Assembly: GCA_029204225.1 (NCBI GenBank)
Contig: CM055095.1
Coordinates: forward strand, 62,043,910-62,107,909
Direction: 5' to 3'
Source: Diphasiastrum complanatum
Lineage: Eukaryota > Streptophyta > Lycopodiopsida > Lycopodiales > Lycopodiaceae
DNA length: 64,000 bases
Positions 10,074 to 22,000 of the stretch are shown here, piece by piece (within the stretch, counting starts at the first letter, position 1; every line of letters starts with the position of its first letter). Under the pieces are notes generated by a model that was not told the origin of the DNA, did no database searches, and saw only the letters and a program-made list of their open reading frames with translations. The position numbers and the translations under genes were made by a program.

Positions 10074-13000
10074 GTTTGTCAAGGCCGGGTGAGAGAGATG
10101 ATCCCTTCAAGGGAGAGGTCAAGTCCCTCTATTGGAGGGTCAGAATTCTTTGTGAAGGTGGTAGTGCCTTAATTTTCAGTGAAAGTTTCTATGTGCTATT
10201 TGAAATTTCTCAATGAAAAACGAAGTGCTATGAAGGGTGACAAGAAGTCAAATTGAAATTTAAGATTGAAGCTCGTTTGTGAAGGTTGAGCTTTTCGAGA
10301 TAGGCTTCACTTTCCGAGATACACCGGTTGGATTTTTGGAAGACTTTTGAGAGTAATTCGTGAGTCCTTAGTTGTGATATTTGATGCTTGAGCAAGATAT
10401 GGTAGTGTCTTAAATAGAATTTCTTCTTTTCAAGTTTCAACATGGAAATAAGTTGGTTACATCGATCGCATGAAATTTTCAAAGAATCAACTTGTAGAAA
10501 TTAATGCTAATGTTCTCGAAAATGATTCAATGGCTTTCCTTGTCAATATTATGCTTGTCGAATATAGTAATTTTATCTTCACATTGGGCAATCTTCCTTG
10601 AAGATCCCATTATTTTCTTACTGTTGCTTGCTGTGAGGTTTTGAAGTTTCTTCACAACCTTTTTGTCCATTGAAGCTTCCCTTTATTGAGTTAAAGACGT
10701 TTTCTTGTCCATAAATTGTGGAATTTGACCAATATTTTATTGCTTTTTACCAAGATTCACTTGCCTAGACAAGTTGGCTACTCTCTTTCTATTCCCATTT
10801 TGTCATAAAGGGCATCAGCAATGGATTCCAATTTGGTTATATCCTTAAAAGTCAGATGGTTTTTTTTGGTACCGAATTGTATTTTTGATACTAGTTCTAC
10901 ACTTTTCTTATACCTAGTGACTATATCTTACAAAGAATACATAGTGTTGTTAGGATTATGTGAGGAAGTAGAGACTTCATTCGATTGGCTTTGCTCTTCA
11001 CTGTTAGCCTTATCATGACTGAGTCTACCCTTCATCTGCGAAGAAGCCACAAAATCTCAATACATTGGTCTTTGTGCAAATATATGAAACCCAGTGTGGA
11101 CATATGTTTGTGAATGTGACTTGTACCTACTCTTGGGCAGTAATGGATCCTAGAACAAACATCAATATATATCTTTCTAGACTGCATATATATTATAGTT
11201 CCTAGGAATGGTATGGAATTGTTCTTAGGAACGGATTTGTACCGTTTCTAAATTGAAAAAAAAACAAAACCTATTCTTGAAAATAACTTGGTGTGGGTAA
11301 TTTGTTTAGAAAAAGGGAATACATTATTGTTTTTGGGGTTCTTAAAAAAGGTTTTTGTGCATAAGAAAAGAGTTTATGTTCATTCCTATTCTTGTTCCAA
11401 GGTTCCTATTCCTAAATCGAAACCTAAGTTAAAGATGCCATAGTTTCTAGCCGATTCAAATTGGACCGATTCGACCGATTCACACCGATTTGAATCGGAA
11501 CCCATTCGAAACCCCTTTTTAGAAAAAATTGTGCCAAGATCAAACTTCAATCAACATGCGTTCTGAACGCGTGTTTTAACTTTTGGAACGTGGTTCTGCT
11601 CCAACCACAATATAAATCGAAAAAAAATACATGTTCTGAGCTGAATGTGGTTTTTTTGGGGTACTTATGGACGTTCCCTATGGACTGGTTTTCTTCTGTC
11701 TGATGCTAGGGTAATTTGATTATGAATATGGTTCATCAAAGCATCCATCTGCAACGACCACTATTGTTGATACATCCATACACAAATGCTATGCTGTGCA
11801 GTACACATACTGTGTAGTCATTATGTGCACAGAAAAGCGCACATAGTTTGGACATGCAGGGAAGTTGGACTGAACCCTTCTTTGTAAAAGGAATAGAATT
11901 ATAATTTTGGTCCTTGACTTTGGATCAATTTCGCCCTTCTAGGCTGTGAATTATAAGCAAGAGTGCTCTTTTGATTTTAACCATATTTTGATCAGATGGA
12001 CATCATAGCATTCATGAATCACTTAGATGTATCTTTGAGAGGCCAGTTCCGACATATCTAATAGCCTGCCATGGACCTTGATCGAGCTATGAAATTATCT
12101 ATATTTTGAGCCATACTCTTAGATTTTCAATGATTAGTCTCACAAAGTTGCATTTATGATGGCATAATTTGGTCGCATAATTTTCCTATTCAAAGGAAAG
12201 TAAAAGGTTGCAGAGCACATTTGGTCTTCCAACTCTTGTTTGTTTTTACCTGTGGCTTCTATATAACGTGTCTGTTGGTCTCTGTTAGTTATTGATTTTG
12301 TAGTTTTTTTTTGGAACTTATGATGTTTGGTTGTTCTGATAGATGTTTGCTGTAGAAATTATTCAGTCCAGGATTTTCATCTTTATTCCATCTGCTGTTT
12401 TTGCTTCTTACTTTTCTTGATCAATGTCCTTTTACATTTCCTTTGAGATATTCTACTCAAATTTTGTTTCCTCTGGATGTTTGATGGCAGTCTTCATATG
12501 GATTTGTTGATTACTTCGATCACAGATCAGCTGCAGCTGCCCTTATAACTTTAAATGGAAGGCAAATGTGAGATATTTGGCGTTCATTACATGAATTGTG
12601 ATTCCTATTTTTATTTGATGTGAATGGTTGGTTGGTAGAGTGAGACATGTTGAGCTTATAATTGGAATCTGTTTTAGTATTTGTTGTTGCTTCATTCAGA
12701 TAATGTTTTTCTTTTAGTACTAATATCTTTGGAATTTTTTGGTTAGATTTGGCCAACCAATAAAAGTGAATTGGGCTTTTGCAAGTGGTCAGAGGGAAGA
12801 CACCTCAGGTTTTATTTATTGGACTTACTTTCATGTCCTCTTTTTGGGTCATTGTGGTTTCTCTGGAGGTTTTTGGAAGTTTCATAATTTTCAGATTTTT
12901 AATTTGTCATTATGCAAATTTTGCTTGACTATATGCTTCATTACATCTGAAGGACATTTTAATATCTTTGTGGGCGATTTGAGTCCGGAGGTGACAGATG

Positions 13001-16000
13001 CAACTCTATTTGCTGCATTTTCTAATTACGTTCACTGCTCGTAAGTTTCTCTTTTTTTTGATGACAATCCTTTTTTTTATTCTCCATTATATTTCTGTGT
13101 CTTATTAGACAATTTATCATCACGCAGAGAGGTGTGCAGTTTTATGCACGTTAACTCCTTTGTTATGCCATTGTCAGGGTTTGTCCGAAAAGAATATACG
13201 TACCGAAACATTTTAACAGAATCATTCGTCTGTGTCAGGCTTTTTTTTTTGGGAACATGCTATTTTTGATGTTATTTTCAAGTTGCATTATCTTCAGAGT
13301 GCTCTATAAAGTTGTCCTCCTCCAAGTGCAATATAAAATTTTTGTAAACATTTCTTCTTCGAGTGTTGGCGACTGTGAAATCAGAATTAGTTGCTCAGGT
13401 TAACAAGTGTTAAATCTGTTTTGGCAGGGATGCTCGTGTAATGTGGGATCAGCGTTCTGGTCGTTCTAGAGGCTTTGGCTTTGTTTCTTTCAGAACAAAA
13501 CAGGTGAATTTGACGTAGCTCATCGACGTTTAGGTTCTATCCTTCAACCTCTTCACATTTGTGACATAACCTAATAGCGCTTTTTCTTCTTTTAACTTTT
13601 ATGTGATGACATCCTTTAAACTATCTGTTTGCTTGACATTTACGATAGACTTGCAAATCAGCAGGTCAAAGAAGAGAGCCACAATATTCAATTGAAACTT
13701 GGAATAAGTATTGTTTTCTTAAACTGAGTCTATTTTCCAATGCAATGAAGCTTCAGTTGAAACTGCTCAAAAACTATAACTAGTGGGCAAAAGCCAAATA
13801 TGTTTGCAAACTAAACGATAGGCTGTCTACATGAGAACAAAGTGAAATTCCCCAAAATATTGAAATCTCACCTAATTCTTAAATGAGGTTAATGAGAGCA
13901 TGCTTATATGCAAAAGTATATTCCAATTATTTTCTTAATTTTTTTTATGCTAGTGAAAACTAGGAAGTTGGTCCTAATGAGTTAGGATGAAAAGTTACTT
14001 GTACAAAGTAATTATGTGTTGATTTTCCGTGCTTGCAACTCTACGTCTCTTATTTTTGCTGCATTCATCTGCCATGAGGTTGTAATGGATTATTTTTGCC
14101 AATCATTCATTTGGAGGATTCCCCAATGGAAAGGTCACTGGACCCCCATATACAACCCTTAAAATGATCGACAAACTCAATCTGATTATGCAATATGCAA
14201 CCCCACAAAGCATATGCTGAGTGCTGGCCGCAACATGCTCACTGTATAGACCACTAGGGAAAATCAAACCTGGATCCAGCCCCCAAGCCATGCCATGTGA
14301 AAGCAAGAGGAGAAAAGAGCAACTGGTGACCTAACTCTAGGTTGTCGACAAGAGACTCCCTACTCCAATATATAGAGAGTAGTTTTCTGTGCATGAACCC
14401 ATGCAATCTCCATGCAGGCCAACTATAAATAGATCACATCTCTTCATGCATTCCTCTTGCCTATATCCGTCACGTTATTTTTAATTGGGAGACACCAGTA
14501 TTTCAAGTTTAGGTTTTGCTCATTCAAATGGAGCAGAGAACACATCATTTTGGCATTCATTCACTCAAAGGCAAGGTGGTGATGGAGGTTCCCTCATGGA
14601 GATACATGGTGCATTCACTATGGGCATAGTGGAATGTGGAGGAGGCATGCAAACACTTGTTGGTTACTTTCACTTAGAGCTTGTTTGCTGCTGTTTTACA
14701 GAGAATTCAAAGGTGGATACATGGAGGAATCCTTTCATTATAATTCTATGTTCTTTTACATGTATCATGTTCACCATTCTATGTAAAATTGATGTAAGAA
14801 ATAGTGAAGCATCCTATATGGACACTATTATGTATATCAATTATGTTGTACTTCATATTGTACATATTAGAATATGTCTCAATTAGAGTGTTTGGGTCCT
14901 CTCAAGGTAATTAGTCACAAACAGTCCTCGACGTGGAATTAAATCTAGGCGTGACCAATAATCTCGAACATTGGAGGGCCAGTCTACCATATTAGGACTA
15001 TTCCATGTCCTTAGCTGAATATGGCCGTAACATTCTTCCTCCCTTAACCAGGTTCTGTCCTCAGAACGGGAAAAAGAAGACATGAATTTATTCCTTAAGC
15101 TTTCTAGTCTTACCCAGGAATCATTATTCTTAGTCTGATCTTTCCATTACTCAGAGATGCAACAATTCTTCAATTGCTTGTCTCTACACAGGAGTACTAA
15201 CTCAAAACCCAAAGATACACTAAGCTATAAAACTTCCAAATGGGTCGATCTTCTCCAAATAAAAGTTCATCACCTTCATATAATCCCAATTACATGAACC
15301 ATCGGGTGAATTTATTGTATTCTAGAAATCAAATTCGAAAGCTGAAGAAATTCCATTCTAATCATAGTCTAAAACCTATCCACAATTTCTTGCAGAACAT
15401 AATGCTTCTTGGTACAAATATTCTTAGAACCATAGCTGCAGCGAAACGCGTTTCTGAAGTCGAAACGTTTTAAATTATTACTATTATTATTATTTTTTTT
15501 GGAAAAATAGCTTATGGTTGAAATTTTTTAAGGGGAGCAATGATCAAACTAGCATTTTGCCTCCCAGACGTGCAGTAGATAGGGCACAAACAGATCTTAT
15601 TTTCAGTAGCTATTTGGTTGTTATTTGCTCTGGTTCTCAGTAATTGTTAATGCTACAGTTTGGGCTATGGATGATGATCACTTTTGCAATCATTTCACTG
15701 GAGATGTGAGTGCAATGTGCATACAATTGGGGGCATAAATATTGGGCCCTTATCGGCGCGCATTTGGACCCCCATTTTTATAGAAGCAAAAAGCGAGGTA
15801 CAATTGCTCTACAATTCTCTGTCTCTGTCCCACTGGAACCATCTGTGTAGAAATGCTTGGCTACATACATAAAAATAATGGCCTTAATTAGAGCTTTCAT
15901 TTGATACCCATATTGCCCACAAAAAAATCAAAAATAAAAACACGTTTTTGAGCGTTTCTGCCAAAAATCCGAAACGCGTTCTGGATCGTGTTTCGGCAGT

Positions 16001-19000
16001 CGTTTCGAAACACGTTTCGGGAATCGGAGTGCAACTATGCTTAGAACAACCAAATATTCTAAGACACAACAACTCAATCGAAATCTCAAGGCGATCCATC
16101 AAGTCTTAGACAATTATAACTCAATCCAGAGTATTGCATTTACTCAAATGAGTTAATAGCCCCATTTCTAGCATGAGTTAATCCGGAGATATAGATGAAA
16201 CTTCATACACAAGTCATCTGGATTCATCTGGAAAAATTGTGTGCATAGGATATACGGAGTTCTTGGGTGAGTATTTCTCAGCTGAGAAATAGACTCAATT
16301 CATTAGTGATAGTATCCCAAAGTGCTCAATTGGATAGCGAATCATAATGATACCAAGAATGGTTAATTGAATTTTTGGAATTCAGCTGAGTTTGGTTGGA
16401 CATACACTCTGGTGTTTTTTAATGATTAAGTATGGGATTGGATTCCAGTGAATTATGATTGACGAATCATAAGAATCTAATTATTTGTGATTGATGGATC
16501 ATAAATAGATACTTAGTTATAATGAGTGAATAACTTCCGACCTATTGATAAGTTGAGTTTAGATCAGAGTTTTGAAAATCTAAATCTCTTTACTCCAGTA
16601 TTTTATTGAGTCCTATGGATCTCACAGGCATATCTCGTAAAGTAATTGGTTTTGCTTATTGGGAGTATTGCTTATTTTAGTGGATTGTGCTCTACTACAG
16701 AGTCTTACAAGCAATACACACAAAACAAATAGTTTCTTGTGAATTCTCTTCACACTATCTGTTTTACCAATTAACTTCCACAAGAGTAAACCAACTACTC
16801 AAGTTAATTGCCAATGATTTAGAAATCTCAAATGTTCAGGTGCAGATCTCAATTATACTTGTATAGCACCACATTTAGATCCTTACCCAAATCATTCTTA
16901 AGTTAACCAATAAATCTTCCACAGAAAGATCCATTAACTCTGCAAGTATCTATTTCAGCAATACTTGATCATATGTCTATGTTCACTGACTAGGTTAAGT
17001 GCACCAAATAACCCTAGTAACCAGGAATACATAGTAGATCTATACAAGATTAATCGTGCACATATGAGAATAATCTCACTATGACCCAGTACATAAACAC
17101 ATCTCCAAATCTGGCAGATTCCTCCAAAATCCGCATATGTTACTCTCATATCTCACTGAGAATCTTGTTACTCAGTTACAGAATAAATCTATTTCTCTTG
17201 AGTAATCTTATAAAAGTTTACTAGAGAGATGACAAATGAAAATATAAGAATCATGAAAAGTCAATAATAAGTGCCTTCCAAATAGGATTCACTCTATTAT
17301 ACACATGACTTTTCTTCTAGATATTCTCAACATGAGTGACAGTAACTATCATCGATTTGAGATCTATCTATGCATAAGAGACAATCTGGGATTAAGAAAT
17401 TGAAAATACCAACATCCTGAAACATTCCAAATTCCAAGCCTTATCCAAGTAGCAATTCACATGATTATAAACAGTCCTACAGAAAATGATTTCCATGCTG
17501 GAAGGATCATATGAATTTTTATCTGAAGTCCATATACGAGAAATCCAAAAGAAGTAAGGGTTCTTTAAAAGTGAGAAATAGCTTTTAAGGGTTTTCGATT
17601 TGGAATTTATGAGATACCATTTTGGGATCCAGATCTATATCTCATAATATCTCCAATTACCCTAACCCGAATAACCAATGGTTTCATCCATTAGCATTAC
17701 AATTATTGTAAGTACTAACCTTAGTTGCCCGTTTCGGAACGGAACGCGTTCCCGTTTCGGAACGTGGGCAAAAAGTTTAAAAAGAAAACGTAAATGTTTA
17801 CTAAGGGTCCGTTCCGAAACGAGCAGCCTCCTTGTCATCACAAAACCGAAATAGCAACCAGGCTGCACTCGCGCCTCCTCCTAGCAAGAAAAGAATTGAC
17901 CAGCGGCCTTCCCTGCGGGCCAGACTTCCATGTTCATTGCTACCATCACTGGAAGGAATCGTTTCTGCAGCACCACAGAAGTACCCACAAGCTGTTTAGT
18001 TTCACTCACGGCTATCAACAATGCATAACCGATCTGCTTCAGCTCAGGATCGCACTTCCGTGATTGAAAACAATCTGCTGCCAGTTGCGCTCCAGCCTCA
18101 GATTCCTCCCACGCTTCATTCACACAACATGTATTTACAGGACTCACACTCTTATGGGAAACAAAGGAAGGATGCATGATGGGTTCTGCTGGAGGTCTGT
18201 CATCCAGAGGCATCTTCCACAAATATCCACAACAGGAGAGTGTGTTTGACAGTTTGTGAAGATTCAGAATGAAAGGAAGGCTAGATTACCATAGACGTTT
18301 TCTATCAGATGCAAATCAAAATCTGAGAAAACGATTCCAAGCAGCAAATGGCTGTCTAACGGCCTTTGGCAGAGGAATAGAGGTTTCAGAAGTTTCAACT
18401 TATCATAACAGATCTGCTTTTCACTCAATCATCTCACTGTAGCCAGAGAAATGAAACAGGGTCACTACCGAACTCCACGCTATGCACGGAAGAGGGCTTT
18501 TTTTTTCCAAGATTCAGATTGCATGTATCCACTATTCCAATCTTTTCTGCTACTCTAGAGAATGGGCAGCTTACAATATCCATTCTATGTTTTCGGTTTG
18601 CAAGAAACACGAGGATTAGTCGAGTAATAACTCAAATCCTCCACATGCAATCATTAAATTCAGGATTTCCAACAACAGTTAGTTTATTCATTCTGGATAA
18701 ATTGATTCCTCACCAATCTATCAACAAACCACCTGCTACTAAATCTGAATCTAATCTGTCCAAAACATTATGGATTCATGCAAATTATTCAACCCAAAAA
18801 ACAGATTTAGACAAAAAAGTGGATCTACTCATGCAGATCATTCTACTTCAAATGGAAACTTTCTCAAGGCATCAGAAAAATAAGAATGAATTCATACACT
18901 AATTCTCAGCATCTCTAATAAAATCAAACAAGGAGAAGAGCACTCTACCACCAAGTCTGAAAAACATGCTTCACACATGAATTAGTGAATCCAAACCAAA

Positions 19001-22000
19001 TTTCCATTGAGAAATCAGCACTCCATCCGAGATGTGAGTCCAAGTGCATTCCAATTCTGATTTGATACAGAACCAACCTATCCAAGACCGCATCTTAGCC
19101 GGGCTCTGATACCAATGTAAAGACCATTAGGGAAAATCCCTAAGATGAGGATAGGAGAACACAATAAGAGAGACTATGAAGCCAAACCACCCAACCAAAC
19201 CTAGATCAAACCTGGATCTAGCCCCAAGCCATGCCATGTGAAAGCAAGAGGAGAAGAGAGCAACTGGTGACGTAACCCCAAGTTGTCGACATGAGACTCC
19301 CTACCCCAATATATAGAGAGTAGTTTTCTGTGAATGAACCCATGCAATCTCCATGCAGTCGCACTATAAATAGATCACATCTCTTCATGCAGTCCTCTTG
19401 CCTATATTCATCACACGTACATGCACTACTCCATATGTCTCAATTAGAGTGTCTGGGTCCTCTCAAGGTAATTACTCACAAACAGGCCTCTAGGCGTGAC
19501 CAATAATCTCGAACACTGGAGGGCCGGTCTACCATATTAGGACTATTCCATGTCCTTAGCTGAATCATAGATGCACATAAACGCGTTTTGGAAACTGCGT
19601 TTCTCAGACCAGAATTGTACCAATTTTTTTTTTTTTGGAAAAATAGCTTATGGCTGAAATTTTTTTACGGGATCAATGGTCAAACCAGTGTTTTGCCTCT
19701 TAGAAGTGCAGTAGATGGGGCACAAACCAATTTTATTTTCAATAGCTATTTGGTTGCTATTTGCTCTGGTTTTCAATAAATGCTCAGGGGGTTCGGGGGG
19801 CGGTAGCCCCCTGAGAAACAGGGGGTCCGGGGGGCGGTAGCCCCCCGGTGGGGGTATCCCCCCGACGGTAAGGCCTCTTCATGATTTGGCCTTCCAACTC
19901 CTTGAGCGAAAACACACTTACTGGGACCATCTGTGATCGTAACAAACAGGCTAGAGGTTAGTTTTGAATTTTTATCCTTGACAGAGTCCAACATGGATTA
20001 ATTCACCTGAATTGCACCATCCTGCACCCGAAACAGTCGGCAAACTACACAATAATGATGCTCTTAATTAGAGCTTTCATATGATACCCATATTGCCCAA
20101 CAAAAAACCAAAAAAAAAAAATTAAAAAAGAAACGTTTCTGGAATTTTTTTGAAATTTTCAGAAACGCGCTTCTGAACGTGATTCTGAAATGCGTTTCAG
20201 AAACGCTGCGCATCTATGAGCTGAATACGGCCGTAACACTCACAATCAATAAACGTACAATTTGCAGACCTCATATAGATCTATGGCAATGTTTGATTGA
20301 CCGATTGCAATTGGTGTTTCAAATGCCAAACCTTCGAACAAATTGTTATTGGGGCCAACAAATCTGACTCAGCGAATTAGAGATGCATGCTTGTTATGGT
20401 TTACACCAAAAGAATAGTTGTTGGCTTCGGATTTTGGGTGCAAACTACATTGTCATAATAATTTTAAATCACAACTCACATGGGTCCTAAACTCCTGAAT
20501 CTTGCTTTTGATGTTCCAATGTGGCTTCAATGCCCTGAACATATTGCTGTATATTTTCAAGTGCTTAGTATTATGATGTATCATAAATTTAGAAACAGTT
20601 CTTGAGTTAACACTTGAAGTCTAAATTGTATTGGTATATGTCACTATATGAACATATATCGTGTAAGCTTAAGTACCGAGTACTCATGGTTTAGTTACTA
20701 GTAACTACTACATGGTTCAGTAACAGCTAAGTGATATTTGCAAACGAGTCAATGACATTGCACGATATCAAAAAATTACAATGGATCAGATTAAGGAGAG
20801 GTCTGCACATTGATTTCTCAAAGGTTTTATCCGAATCGAATCAGCTTACTGAATTTTTTTAAAGAAAAAATGTGTTTCTAAAGTATATTCGTGATTCAAC
20901 TTGGAGTCACTCTTTGAACATTATCAAATCAATGAATCGTGAAACATTTATCAATTGGGCCATGAATTTATACCATCAACTCCAAAGTGCATAACTATCT
21001 GACTTGGGGACAAAAATGTGTTCCCAAATGAGAACTGTTAAGGACATTCACATTTGTAGGGCCTCTCAGTTGGACACATTATTTTCCTCCAAAAGTCCTC
21101 TCACCCGTGTTTTTTAAATTATGAAATTAATGTTTACTGGAAGGTTCTATAAGCAGACCAGGCAGAATGGTTGCTATTGAGGAAAAGTGGGTTACATGAA
21201 ATCGTTTGTACTTAAAAAAGGTTAGAAAATGTCTTTTCATGTTTGAATATATTATTGACATTTCTACTAGTAAAGCTAGCCAATTTCTATGTTATCAAGC
21301 TATTTTGAGAATGTTTTGTGATGAAAGGATAGGTTTTCTCATACAGAGTAAAGGTTTTGAAAATTCTTTGCTATTATCATAACGCTTTCTTTTCGTTTGT
21401 TGCGATTCACTAAAAGTTGTCTTTTTACGACTGTTTCAACCCAAAAGTTGGGCAGGAAAAATGCGTGTCATGAGAACACTTAAATTAAAAAAATTAGTGA
21501 AAATTGATTCAGTAAAACTTTTGAGTAAATGTTTTTTGATACATGCAAATGATAAATTACAAGTCACATTTTCAGAAATCATTTTCCATGGAACCTTTGT
21601 GGTTCTTAGTTATTTCTAGTGCAGTGCTATGATCAAGTATGAGCTAAGTGCACAGGTCAGTGCATTTTCTGAAGAAGTTAGGAGGTATTTGGATAATATT
21701 GAGTGTCAACATATAGATTTTGCAGTGAGTTTTTCAAGGAGGATAAGAAGAATTCCAGTTAGTGAAAGTAGAAATTAGAAGAAGAGTTGAAAGATCTTTT
21801 CGTGGAAGAGTTAATGAGAACTAGTTTATGAAGATTGAGAATAGGAGAAGTGAATAACTTTCATTTATATCATGACACCTGATGAGCTGTAGCCTTACAT
21901 TTGGTACTGAATTTAGTTACTTGACCTTCGCTGTTGTGACGACCACATTCAAGGTTACAATAAAGAGTTCTAGTTATGTATTAGGCTGTTTAGTAACCTT

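Larger units (their letters stand above)
9111..12490 (+). other. Remainder of UBP1 intron 4
   Basis: Apart from the microsatellite and the inverted-repeat cluster near 11.2-11.7 kb, I see no coding or structural feature. Frames are short and unconnected. Confidence 0.5.
14243..20238 (-). mobile_element. Nested LTR retrotransposon in UBP1 intron 8, antisense to the gene
   Basis: Identical 5-bp duplications CTCAC flank it (14238-14242 and 20239-20243). Minus orientation: 5' LTR 20238-19116, primer binding site 19114-19103 (TGGTATCAGAGC), internal region, polypurine tract 15045-15033 (AAGGGAGGAAGAA), 3' LTR 15032-14243. LTRs start TGTTACGGCC and end in TTTACA / CTATACA. The internal 4 kb has no recognisable gag or pol, so this is a non-autonomous (LARD-like) or fully decayed element. 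Two CATAG-family elements and a 0.4-kb module are inserted in it. Confidence 0.88.

Noticed and set aside
9913-10216. Arg-Glu / Ser-Leu frames in intron 4
   Set aside because: Artefact of the (GT)7(GA)31 microsatellite inside an intron.
18519-18902. 127-codon frame inside the nested LTR element
   Set aside because: It is on the strand opposite to the element and has no gag or pol motif. Likely chance.
19103-19114. tRNA-like TGGTATCAGAGC motifs (also at 744, 33004, 34312 and 52565)
   Set aside because: These are primer binding sites next to LTR ends. No cloverleaf-forming tRNA gene surrounds them.
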